A DNA stretch of 22,203 nucleotides, taken from NCBI GenBank assembly GCA_900553105.1, contig USCE01000008.1:1-22203 (forward strand), read 5' to 3'. The notes under the pieces are model-generated. The model did no database searches and was not told the origin of the DNA. It saw only the letters and a program-made list of their open reading frames with translations. The DNA comes from an uncultured Sutterella sp. Lineage in GTDB: Bacteria > Pseudomonadota > Gammaproteobacteria > Burkholderiales > Burkholderiaceae_F. Shown in pieces: positions 8,370 to 14,900 of the stretch (positions within the stretch are counted from its first letter, which is position 1; every line of letters starts with the position of its first letter). A program made the position numbers and the translations under genes.

Positions 8370-9614
8370 ATGTTTTTCACGGTCTCTAAATCGCTCGCTA
8401 TGCTTTTAGCGTTTTGCTCAATGTTGGGGCCGTTTTCGGCCAACACGTATATGCCGGGCTTGGGAGATATTGCTCGTGAGTTCGGCGTCAGTGACATTGC
8501 TGCCTATCAAACGCTGTCCATTTATCTGCTCTTTTTTGCCATCTCTTCGCTTTTTGTCGGCGCGGTCTCTGACTCGCTGGGGCGCCGCCCCGTGATGATC
8601 GGCGGCATGCTCTGTTATGCGGCAGCATGTGCGGTTTGTGCATTCAGTCCTGGTTACGAAGTTTTCATGGCAGGTCGTATTTTGATGGGGCTTTTTGCCT
8701 CGTGCGGCACTGTTCTGGCCATGGCTATCACTCGGGATCTTTATAGCGGCAGACAAGCGCAGGAGCTCACAAGCCTCATTGCGGTTATTTTCGCTTTGGC
8801 GCCGGCTTTTGCGCCGATTATTGGCGGTTGGCTTGTATATCTCTATGGTTGGCGCAGTGTGTTTTATTTCTTGTGTGCACTCTCGCTGGCGTTGGCTTTG
8901 TGCTCGTTTGTCTTTTTAAAGGAAACTCATCCTAGGGAGTTGCGCACGGCTTTTCACGTTGTGCCAATGGTGAATGAATACGCCGCTTCGTTTAAAAATA
9001 TTGCCTTTACTGCCGGCGTGCTTTGTAACGGTTTTGTCTTCATGGGTTCTATTTTGTTTTCTGCCGGGGCCCCCGATTATGTGGAAAACATCATGCAAAT
9101 GGGCATTACCGATTTCGGTTATTTGATGATACCAGTGATCAGTGTTTCGGTCTTGGGTTCTGTTTTCTGTACAAAAATCACGGCCCGATTCGGTGAAAAG
9201 CGCACGATGGTCATGCAGATTGCCATTATGTACGCAGCGGGCATTATCGGCGTTACGTTGAACTATTTTGTTGAACCCGGCTACCCCGTCTGTTTATTCG
9301 CCGTGATTGTCTTTAGTACCTGCATGAGTGTTGTGCGTCCCATTATCACGGTTTATAACCTGGACTATTTCCCTGAAAATCGGGGAATGGCAGCCAGTAT
9401 CCAGCAGTTTTGTCAAACTTCAGCTTTTGCCATTTGTGCCGCATTTTGGGTTCCGGTCGTGATGGGTAGTGCCTGGAAGTATGACGCCGTGTTGCTTTTG
9501 TGTGCAGTGGTTGTGAGTCTGTGTTGGTTAGTCATTGCGAAAACACGGGCGCGTTGTTTACCTAAAGAGCAAACAACGATCTACCCGATTGCTGTTAAGC
9601 GAGCTGGTCATTAA
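8370..9614 (+). CDS. MFS efflux transporter, Bcr/CflA (DHA1) type
   Basis: This is a 414-residue major facilitator protein with about 12 hydrophobic segments, in the inner membrane. The start matches Bcr/CflA drug-efflux pumps (SANTYMPGLGDIAREFGVS in the first loop). Motif A in the loop between helices 2 and 3 reads GAVSDSLGRRPV, and an antiporter-type motif C is seen as APAFAPIIGGW in helix 5. Family members export bicyclomycin, chloramphenicol-like drugs or sulphonamides by proton antiport; the substrate here cannot be read from the sequence. The ATG has AAGGAG close upstream and lies 23 bases after the methyltransferase gene, so it is probably in the purN operon. It converges on the AEC gene with only six bases between the stop codons. 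Confidence 0.9.
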   Translation: MFFTVSKSLAMLLAFCSMLGPFSANTYMPGLGDIAREFGVSDIAAYQTLSIYLLFFAISSLFVGAVSDSLGRRPVMIGGMLCYAAACAVCAFSPGYEVFMAGRILMGLFASCGTVLAMAITRDLYSGRQAQELTSLIAVIFALAPAFAPIIGGWLVYLYGWRSVFYFLCALSLALALCSFVFLKETHPRELRTAFHVVPMVNEYAASFKNIAFTAGVLCNGFVFMGSILFSAGAPDYVENIMQMGITDFGYLMIPVISVSVLGSVFCTKITARFGEKRTMVMQIAIMYAAGIIGVTLNYFVEPGYPVCLFAVIVFSTCMSVVRPIITVYNLDYFPENRGMAASIQQFCQTSAFAICAAFWVPVVMGSAWKYDAVLLLCAVVVSLCWLVIAKTRARCLPKEQTTIYPIAVKRAGH

Positions 9615-9620
9615 ATCGGG

Positions 9621-10517
9621 TTAGTGCAGCGTAAGCAAAATCGAGACGATAATAACGCTGCAAGCCACCGACAGCGAGTTGAGATTAGCGGCCATGGCCG
9701 GTTGACATTTGGCTTTAATAGAGAAAATCAGCGCTACGACTGGAATCGGAGCCCAAGCCAAGATGGCCAGCGTTTTGCAAATCTCTTCCGGGAAGGGCAA
9801 GAGAAAGTAAAGCGCTAAACTCATGACGGTAGAGCCTGCCAAGCGGATAATCAGCAATTTAAAGATACGCTTGAGTTGCTCGCTAGGGATATTGAGTTTG
9901 ATACTTTGCCCCAGCAGAATCATTGCCAAGAACGCATTGGCATCAGCCCCTACTTTAGCCCAGTCCACAATCAGTGGCGGAAAACTCCAGCCGATAAAGG
10001 CCAACACCATCATGACGATGTAGGAACACGTAGGGCCGGAAGACAGCATGCGGGTAAGAATAGTTTTAACAAGAGTTCCCCCTTTACCGGTACCCGAGGC
10101 AATGGCATAGGTCGTTCCCGTGCACATGATCGAATTACCGATGTCGAATAAACATACCGATAAGAACCCGAGTGGCGTAATAAAGCTTTGTAAAAACGGC
10201 ATCGCGAATGTACCGATATTAAAGCCCGAGAGATTGAGCATGCAAAAGAGTTTTTTCTGAGGATCACCTTTGGCCAGAAAATAGCCAATGACAGCCATAA
10301 AGATGTTGGTCAGAAGTCCCAAGGCAATCAACCACAAGTAGCTTAATTCAATCGACAAACCGTTTAAGCTTCGAAGTATCAAACAGGGAAGGGTAACGTA
10401 AAGCAAAAGGCCTGAGAGTGCGTGAACGGTATCTTCTTTAAGGACGTGAGCACGCCTGAGAACGTAGCCCAAGAAAATGAAGAAAACAAAACCGAGAACT
10501 TTCAGAAAACCGTCCAC
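9621..10517 (-). CDS. AEC-family carrier (auxin efflux carrier / Mem_trans type)
   Basis: This is a 298-residue inner-membrane protein with about ten hydrophobic segments and the family's five-plus-five layout. The N-terminus FLGYVLRRAHVLKEDTVHALSGLLLYVTLPCLIL is typical of bacterial AEC proteins: a helix, the KEDTVHALS loop, then a proline-broken helix. Bacterial members include malonate, malate and other organic-acid carriers; the substrate here is unknown. The start is a GTG at 10517-10515 with AAGG about nine bases upstream; no in-frame ATG fits better. It is transcribed alone, with an imperfect palindrome about 30 bases upstream that could be an operator. Confidence 0.85.
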   Translation of the reverse strand: MDGFLKVLGFVFFIFLGYVLRRAHVLKEDTVHALSGLLLYVTLPCLILRSLNGLSIELSYLWLIALGLLTNIFMAVIGYFLAKGDPQKKLFCMLNLSGFNIGTFAMPFLQSFITPLGFLSVCLFDIGNSIMCTGTTYAIASGTGKGGTLVKTILTRMLSSGPTCSYIVMMVLAFIGWSFPPLIVDWAKVGADANAFLAMILLGQSIKLNIPSEQLKRIFKLLIIRLAGSTVMSLALYFLLPFPEEICKTLAILAWAPIPVVALIFSIKAKCQPAMAANLNSLSVACSVIIVSILLTLH

Positions 10518-10546
10518 TGCGTACGCCTTTTCTTGGTAAAAATAAT

Positions 10547-10568
10547 GGCAAGAAGTGTACTCCTTGCC
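10547..10568. promoter_or_regulatory. Imperfect 22-bp palindrome upstream of the AEC gene
   Basis: GGCAAG at 10547-10552 and CTTGCC at 10563-10568 are perfect inverted arms, and the inner bases AGT/ACT also pair; nine of eleven positions per half-site are symmetric. The centre lies about 40 bases upstream of the AEC start codon, a usual place for a repressor or activator site. No regulator gene is adjacent. It could also form a small RNA hairpin. Confidence 0.35.
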
Positions 10569-10604
10569 GTTTAATGTTTCTTTAGCGAGAGCGATTAGAT
10601 TGAC

Positions 10605-11022
10605 CTAAAGAGAGGATCTTTTATGGTCTTCTGACGAGTGATCCTGTTGGCGCTGCTTTAAGATGGCTTTGACCACCTCTGCGCTGTCACTGACCATTTT
10701 GACCATGGCGTCAATCCACTCGTGTGCTAGGTCGATGCTTAAGCAAAAAATGCCTTTGTTTCGCTGAGGCGGTAATGTAGCTGAAAATCAGGGCAATACA
10801 GGCTAACGTTAGCATGCTAACAAGTAACGCAATGGCCAAGGTCAAAACGCCGATTGTCAGAATAAACCCAATCAAGAGGGCAATTTTCGTCGAAGTCGTC
10901 CCCACTGCTCCATAGCACTCTTTCGTTAAAGAATCCGCTTGTGTTCTTGTAAATGCAAAGCAAGAACAGCCAAAAAACGATACATAGCGTTGTATATCAT
11001 TTGTTGGAATTAATGAGCGCAA
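10605..11022 (-). pseudogene. Small membrane-protein ORF apparently broken by a frameshift
   Basis: I recognise no family. One minus-strand frame (11022 to 10711; TTG as the first possible start, no ATG) encodes 103 residues whose residues about 45-88 are strongly hydrophobic, enough for two short helices. It then ends soon after a run of six T (minus strand; A6 at 10745-10750). Another frame takes over at the same run and continues to a TAG at 10607-10605 with a plausible charged amphipathic tail containing IDLAHEWIDAMVKMVSDSAE and then VVKAILKQRQQD. Removing one T from the run joins them into one protein of about 137 codons. This suggests a recent frameshift, a base-calling error or programmed slippage. 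The weak start favours a decaying gene. Confidence 0.4.
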
Positions 11023-11147
11023 CGATGCTCGAGGCGAAGGTGGCCAACATCAGGCGGTTTTGAGTGGTACGCCTTATAGGCTTTCGATAAAGCCATTAAG
11101 CGCTGTAAACCCTCGATTTAAATCGACTGCTAGGGTGCAAAAAATGA

Positions 11148-11417
11148 TCTAGCCGTGCTGTACCAGTCACTACTCTTACCTTCGTTATTGAGTTTGCGCT
11201 TCGAGTGAACGATCAACAAAATCGTTTGCTCACGCAGAAGTTTGAATTCGGTTGTATGCTCTATAACGCCACGTTAGGAACAGCACTAGATCATTTGCAA
11301 CGTATGCGAGAATCTGAGCCTTGGCGTCAAGTTTGTACCATGCCTAAAGGTAGAGAACGCAACAAGCGCTTCTCAGAGTTGCAGAGGTCTTGTGGGCTCA
11401 CAGAAAACGGCCTCTGA
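11148..11417 (+). pseudogene. N-terminal remnant of a TnpB-like (IS605-family OrfB) transposase
   Basis: The frame is open from just after a TGA at 11145-11147 to a TGA at 11415-11417. Its translation includes TFVIEFALRV followed by FEFGCMLYNATLGTAL, then LQRMRESEPWRQ and MPKGRERNKRFSEL, ending at CGLTENGL. From memory of the family this order (beta-strand start, [FL]YNAxLGxAL, LxxMRxS, PKGxERxxxFxxL, GxxEyxLHA) is the N-terminal part of the larger IS605-type OrfB/TnpB proteins. The start codon is missing (no ATG in frame; first GTG at 11205), and the RuvC nuclease and zinc-ribbon parts, several hundred residues, are absent downstream. It is therefore a dead fragment, evidence of a past insertion sequence at this site. 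Confidence 0.65.
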
Positions 11418-11568
11418 ACTATCGCTAACAATCATCGCTGTGCGACGGTCTGAGATCACTCCTATAGAGTAACAATCATTCTCACGATGTGTGCTGATGA
11501 TGAGAAACAGTATCAAAGATCTACGATGATTTAGGCAATTTTGAGGAGAAAGAAGGAGAGAAAAAAAC
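11418..11568. other. Non-coding stretch between transposase remnant and rpmG terminator
   Basis: I see no supported gene here. The ten-base sequence TAACAATCAT occurs twice, at 11426-11435 and 11470-11479. The end of the stretch is an A-rich tract on the plus strand, which is the T-run of the rpmG terminator read on the minus strand. It may be leftover insertion-sequence DNA. Confidence 0.4.
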
Positions 11569-11598
11569 AAACTCCGGAATTTTGAAGTTCCGGAGTTT
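11561..11598 (-). terminator. Intrinsic terminator of the rpmB-rpmG operon
   Basis: Perfect 11-base arms AAACTCCGGAA (11569-11579) and TTCCGGAGTTT (11588-11598) enclose an eight-base loop. Read on the minus strand the hairpin is followed by G and then seven T, 18 bases after the rpmG stop codon. This is a textbook Rho-independent terminator. Confidence 0.92.
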
Positions 11599-11616
11599 GG
11601 TATTCAAAGATAACGA

Positions 11617-11784
11617 TTACTTGAGTTTCGTTTCTTTGTAAACAACATGCTTGCGAGCAACAGGGTCAAACTTGGAAATTTCCATCTTGCCCGTACTCGT
11701 ACGCTTGTTTTTGGTCGTCGTATAGAAGTGACCCGTACCTGCGGTCGACTCTAACTTGATCTTTTCACGGTTACCCTTTGCCAT
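11617..11784 (-). CDS. rpmG: 50S ribosomal protein L33
   Basis: L33 is a small protein of the large ribosomal subunit near the E site. The ORF encodes 55 residues, starting MAKGNREKIKLESTAGTGHF and ending KHVVYKETKLK, the typical proteobacterial form. It has none of the paired cysteines of zinc-binding L33 versions, so it is the zinc-independent type. The ATG has AGGAG six bases upstream and lies 12 bases after the rpmB stop. It is followed directly by a strong terminator. The rpmB-rpmG pair is a conserved bacterial operon. Confidence 0.97.
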   Translation of the reverse strand: MAKGNREKIKLESTAGTGHFYTTTKNKRTSTGKMEISKFDPVARKHVVYKETKLK

Positions 11785-11796
11785 GGTGAACTCCTA

Positions 11797-12030
11797 TTAG
11801 ATTTCGCCGCGGGCGCGCAGGTCCGCTAAGACCGCATCAATGCCGAGCTTATCGACCGTACGAAGACCAGCCGCCGTCAAACGCAAACGAACCCAACGGT
11901 TTTCGCTTTCAACCCAGAAACGACGATATTGAAGGTTGGGCATGAAGCGACGCTTGGTTTTGTTGTTTGCGTGAGAGACGCGGTGGCCGACCATCGGCGC
12001 TTTGCCGGTGACTTGACACACTCGTGCCAT
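11797..12030 (-). CDS. rpmB: 50S ribosomal protein L28
   Basis: L28 is a basic protein of the large ribosomal subunit. The 77 residues start with the conserved MARVCQVTGKAPMVGHRVSH, then NNKTKRRFMPNLQ and the WVRLRLTAAGLRTVDKLG block, matching L28 over its full length. It has only one cysteine and so is not the zinc-binding form. The ATG is preceded by GGAG. A promoter about 80-110 bases upstream and a terminator after rpmG delimit a two-gene operon. Confidence 0.97.
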   Translation of the reverse strand: MARVCQVTGKAPMVGHRVSHANNKTKRRFMPNLQYRRFWVESENRWVRLRLTAAGLRTVDKLGIDAVLADLRARGEI

Positions 12031-12068
12031 CGCTAACTCCAGTCAAAAAATTAAACAAAAACAACCCG

Positions 12069-12092
12069 ACCGAAGTTCACTATCACCTCGGT
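12069..12092 (-). promoter_or_regulatory. Weak hairpin in the rpmB leader
   Basis: On the minus strand ACCGA (12073-12069 on the plus strand) pairs with TCGGT (12088-12092), with one mismatch and a further G-C pair inside. The minus-strand transcript then reads CGGGTTGTTTTTG, a short U-rich stretch. It could be a leaky attenuator or protein-binding leader structure for the ribosomal-protein operon, but the helix is short. Confidence 0.25.
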
Positions 12093-12111
12093 GGGCTCAA
12101 CGGTATCGAGC

Positions 12112-12140
12112 ATTATACCCATCGGAAGCTCTTCAAGCAA
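12112..12140 (-). promoter_or_regulatory. Promoter of rpmB-rpmG
   Basis: On the minus strand a perfect TATAAT (12117-12112) lies 17 bases downstream of TTGCTT (12140-12135), which matches the -35 consensus at three positions including TTG. The predicted transcript start is near 12105, giving a leader of about 75 bases before rpmB. This is the clearest sigma70-type promoter in the window. Confidence 0.75.
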
Positions 12141-12291
12141 ATGCAAAACAAGAAAACATTTAGAGGGATGAAAAACCTTGCGGTTTTACGGGGTAAACAT
12201 GGATATTTAGGCGCAATTTTAGTCGATTGGCTCTCCCAAGCAAGCTTATGACACTGTAGACTGTTGACGTGAATGCTTTGATATCGGAAAA

Positions 12292-13215
12292 ATGACCATG
12301 CATGTATTACTAGCCCAACCTCGAGGATTTTGTGCCGGTGTTAATCGCGCGATTGCTATTGTTGAGCAAGCGCTTGAAGTGTATGGCAGTCCTATTTATG
12401 TGCGCCATGAAATCGTGCACAACAAAACGGTTGTCAATGAACTTAAAGCAAAAGGCGCTATTTTTGTTGAGCACTTAAGTGAAGTACCCGATGGAGCCAC
12501 GGTGATTCTTTCTGCTCACGGCGTGCCCCAAAAAGTGAAAGACTATGCGGCCACACGTCCTCTAAGGATTTTTGATGCTGCTTGTCCGCTCGTTCTTAAG
12601 GTTCATCGTGAAGTGGTAAAGATGCACAATGAGGGGCTCAGTGTTATTGTGGTCGGCCACAAGGGACACGCTGAAGTGGAAGGGACCATGGGGCAGGTCA
12701 AAGACAATATCTATCGAGTCTATACGCTCGAGGAAGTGCAACAGCTACAAATTCCCAACCCTGAAAAAGTGGGCTACGTGACCCAAACAACGCTATCGGC
12801 CGATGAAACCCGAGAGGTCATTTCGTGGCTTAAAGCAAAGTTTCCAAAGATTCGATCTTTATCGGCTGCCGATATCTGCTACGCAACGCAAAGCCGGCAA
12901 CAGGCCGTCAAAGCGCTCGCCGCTAAGGTGCAACTGGTGCTGGTGATCGGCTCCTCGTCAAGCTCAAACTCCAAACGTTTGCGCGACATTGCTCAACGCG
13001 AGGGTGTGCGAGCCTTTTTAATTGACAGTGCCGAGGATATTGAACCTTCTTGGTTAGACGGCGTCGATAGAATCGGGTTAACGGCGGGGGCTTCTGCGCC
13101 AGAGCATTTGGTTCAGGGCGTCGTGCAGTATTTGCAGACGCGAGGCGACGTGACGGTGCAGACACTGCCGGGCGCAGCCGATCGTATCGCTTTCCCGTTA
13201 CCGGCAGGACTTTAG
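12292..13215 (+). CDS. ispH: 4-hydroxy-3-methylbut-2-enyl diphosphate reductase
   Basis: IspH (LytB) is the last enzyme of the MEP isoprenoid pathway; its iron-sulfur cluster reduces HMBPP to IPP and DMAPP. The 307 residues are normal for the family. The cluster cysteines are visible: Cys14 in PRGFCAGV, Cys98 in DAACPLV, and Cys196 in ICYATQSRQ. The catalytic glutamate is Glu128 in GHAEVEGTMGQ, with conserved histidines in HEIVHN and SAHGVP. Two start codons, 12292 and 12298, are nearly equal; neither has a clear ribosome binding site. It is followed after 10 bases by the YbaK-type gene, so both are probably one transcript. Confidence 0.97.
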   Translation: MTMHVLLAQPRGFCAGVNRAIAIVEQALEVYGSPIYVRHEIVHNKTVVNELKAKGAIFVEHLSEVPDGATVILSAHGVPQKVKDYAATRPLRIFDAACPLVLKVHREVVKMHNEGLSVIVVGHKGHAEVEGTMGQVKDNIYRVYTLEEVQQLQIPNPEKVGYVTQTTLSADETREVISWLKAKFPKIRSLSAADICYATQSRQQAVKALAAKVQLVLVIGSSSSSNSKRLRDIAQREGVRAFLIDSAEDIEPSWLDGVDRIGLTAGASAPEHLVQGVVQYLQTRGDVTVQTLPGAADRIAFPLPAGL

Positions 13216-13225
13216 GAGTAGGATC

Positions 13226-13720
13226 GTGTCAACAAAAGAAAAACACCAAAGCGCAACACCTGCAACTGATTGGTTAAAGGCGCACAAAGTGACATTTGAG
13301 CCGTTTTCATACGATTACATTGAGCATGGCGGCACGGTTGTTGTCTCGGAAGTGCTCGGGGTTGATCATCACACGGTGGTGAAAACACTCATCATGGAAG
13401 ATGAACACGCCAAACCCTTGATTATTCTCATGCATGGTGATTGCGAGGTGAGCACGAAAAATTTGGCACGACAAGTCGGTGTCAAACACATTGCGCCTTG
13501 CAAGCCCGAGCAGGCGCAAAGAAATAGCGGCTATCAGGTGGGCGGTACCTCGCCTTTCGGCATTCGAAAGAAAATGCCCATCTATGTGCAGCAAAGTATT
13601 TTGACATTGGAGTCGATCTACATTAACGGCGGTCGTCGCGGCTTTATTGTCAAAATCTCCCCCTCGGTTTTAATCGAGCAATTGGGCGCCAAACCCGTAG
13701 ATTGCGCGATCGAACAATAA
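13226..13720 (+). CDS. ybaK: Cys-tRNA(Pro) deacylase, YbaK/EbsC family
   Basis: YbaK-type editing proteins hydrolyse Cys-tRNA(Pro) that prolyl-tRNA synthetase forms by mistake, acting in trans in the cytoplasm. The 164 residues cover the whole INS-like editing domain: TPATDWLKAHKV start, the HHTVVKTLIM segment with the conserved lysine, VSTKNLARQVGVK, and the glycine-rich GYQVGGTSPFGIRKKMPIYV block. The start is GTG at 13226, with AGGAGTAGG just upstream. It follows ispH by 10 bases and precedes the pyridoxamine kinase by 17. Substrate specificity within the family (Cys-tRNA(Pro) versus other aminoacyl-tRNAs) is assigned by similarity to YbaK only. Confidence 0.9.
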   Translation: MSTKEKHQSATPATDWLKAHKVTFEPFSYDYIEHGGTVVVSEVLGVDHHTVVKTLIMEDEHAKPLIILMHGDCEVSTKNLARQVGVKHIAPCKPEQAQRNSGYQVGGTSPFGIRKKMPIYVQQSILTLESIYINGGRRGFIVKISPSVLIEQLGAKPVDCAIEQ

Positions 13721-13737
13721 AGTCAAAAGGATAAAAA

Positions 13738-14616
13738 ATGATTGAAACCCCTCAAGTTAAGCGAATTGCAGCCGTGCATGACCTCTCCGGGTACGGACGC
13801 GTCTCGTTGATGGTTGTTTTACCTATTCTTTCTACCATGGGGTTTGAAGTCAGTGCTTTACCCACGGCCGTATTATCCAATCACACGCAGTTTCCGAAGT
13901 TCACCTTTCTGGATTTGACAGATGAGATGAGCAAAATCATCGAGTCCTGGAAGGTGCTTGATGCTCGGTTTGATGCGATCTATACGGGCTATATGGGATC
14001 TCCGGCTCAGATTGACATTATTGAAGGCTTCATTGATGACTTCCGCCAACCGCAAACCTTCGTGGTGGTTGATCCTGTCCTGGGTGATAACGGTCATCTT
14101 TATCAGGCCATTGATAAAAAGATGGTTGAAAAGATGCGTTCATTAATTCGCAAGGCAGATGTGGTGACTCCCAATTTGACGGAGCTTTATTACCTGCTCG
14201 ATCGTCCCTATGAACCGCAGGTTGACACCGAAAGGATGAAAGCGTTGATGACGGAATTGTCTGACGCCGGTCCCGATACGGTGATTGTCACGGGAGTGCC
14301 AATGGCAGGCGATGCTGGCAAGACCTCAGTATTTGCCTACAGTCGTCAAAGTGGACATTACTGGAAAGTGACGTGCGCTTATCTGCCAGCGCACTACCCC
14401 GGCACGGGCGACGCATTTACGAGTGTGATTACTGGCGCCTTGATGCAGGGTGACAGTTTACCGATGGCTATTGACCGTGCAGCACAGTTTATTTTGCAAG
14501 GCATTCGGGCTACTTTTGGCTACGAGTATGATTCGCGCCAGGGGATTTTGCTTGAACGTGTGTTGCATAACTTGGTGTTACCCGTGCAAAATTATACTTA
14601 TGAGATGATTAACTAA
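13738..14616 (+). CDS. pdxY: Pyridoxamine / pyridoxal kinase (ribokinase fold)
   Basis: This cytoplasmic kinase phosphorylates the B6 vitamers to give PLP precursors (salvage). The 292 residues have the PdxY/PdxK pattern: an N-terminal VHDLSGYGRVSL, then PTAVLSNHT, VVVDPVLGDNG, the TPNLTELYYL block, and the ribokinase signature PGTGDAFTSVITGAL with catalytic Asp225. It lacks the zinc-loop and other features of sugar or ThiD kinases. The start at 13738 has AAAGGA close upstream. It ends 156 bases before the SpeF leader ORF, and no terminator is visible in between. The product of this enzyme is the cofactor of the ornithine decarboxylase encoded downstream, so a functional link is possible. Confidence 0.88.
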   Translation: MIETPQVKRIAAVHDLSGYGRVSLMVVLPILSTMGFEVSALPTAVLSNHTQFPKFTFLDLTDEMSKIIESWKVLDARFDAIYTGYMGSPAQIDIIEGFIDDFRQPQTFVVVDPVLGDNGHLYQAIDKKMVEKMRSLIRKADVVTPNLTELYYLLDRPYEPQVDTERMKALMTELSDAGPDTVIVTGVPMAGDAGKTSVFAYSRQSGHYWKVTCAYLPAHYPGTGDAFTSVITGALMQGDSLPMAIDRAAQFILQGIRATFGYEYDSRQGILLERVLHNLVLPVQNYTYEMIN

Positions 14617-14662
14617 TTGAAATCTAAAGGAATTTTTCGTGTTACAAAATATTTTGCATTTT

Positions 14663-14680
14663 ATTTGATTTACGTCAAAT
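14663..14680. promoter_or_regulatory. FNR/CRP-superfamily dyad upstream of the speF leader
   Basis: ATTTGATTTACGTCAAAT has perfect six-base inverted arms. Inside it TTGAT-N4-GTCAA (14665-14678) matches the FNR consensus TTGAT-N4-ATCAA at nine of ten positions. It lies about 100 bases before the leader ORF, with no closer gene start. I could not pick a convincing -10 box at the class II distance; CATAGT at 14741-14746 is a possible one at a class I distance. Anaerobic control of an ornithine decarboxylase is physiologically reasonable. Confidence 0.6.
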
Positions 14681-14771
14681 AAGTACTATTGGTTAGTTGC
14701 TTTTGCAAAGATTAATTGTGATCCTTACTAAGGCTTTTGCCATAGTACAAACTCTTAACTAGGAGGCTACT

Positions 14772-14888
14772 ATGCACGTCAATCCGTACATGCAGAACGC
14801 CGTAACGAGACGAATACGGCATATTATGTGTTTCGCTTGCCGCTCTTGCTTCAGCTGGCAACGTTTCTCTGCCTCAACCATTCTCTAA
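14772..14888 (+). CDS. speFL: SpeFL-like leader (arrest) peptide upstream of speF
   Basis: A 38-codon ORF with a perfect AGGAGG (14761-14766) five bases before its ATG ends at TAA 14886-14888, 199 bases before speF. The peptide contains RRIRHIMCFACRSCF at residues 13-27. E. coli SpeFL (Orf34), which stalls the ribosome when ornithine is bound and so induces speF, contains RRTTHIMKFAHRNSF at residues 12-26. Shared without gaps are Arg-Arg, His-Ile-Met, Phe-Ala, Arg and Phe, then Trp29 against Phe28, Phe32 against Phe31 and Ala34 against Ala33. The N-terminus and the last residues differ (this one ends SASTIL instead of NAR), and three cysteines spaced by two (Cys20, Cys23, Cys26) replace Lys, His and Ser. 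Position, start signal and sequence agree; arrest itself is inferred. Confidence 0.85.
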   Translation: MHVNPYMQNAVTRRIRHIMCFACRSCFSWQRFSASTIL

Positions 14889-14900
14889 GCCTTTCGGGCG

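Noticed and set aside
11114..11125. CGATTTAAATCG palindrome as an insertion-sequence end or attachment site
   Set aside because: A 12-bp palindrome alone is not sufficient; there is no matching copy elsewhere in the window to mark a repeat or target duplication.
12172..12187. AAAACC-TTGC-GGTTTT hairpin upstream of ispH
   Set aside because: Only six weak pairs, and no transcript that it could end is evident; followed by T on the minus strand but without a gene to terminate.
12024..12251. 75-codon plus-strand ORF between rpmB and ispH
   Set aside because: It starts inside the rpmB coding end on the other strand, covers the rpmB promoter, and has no convincing ribosome binding site or recognised motif.
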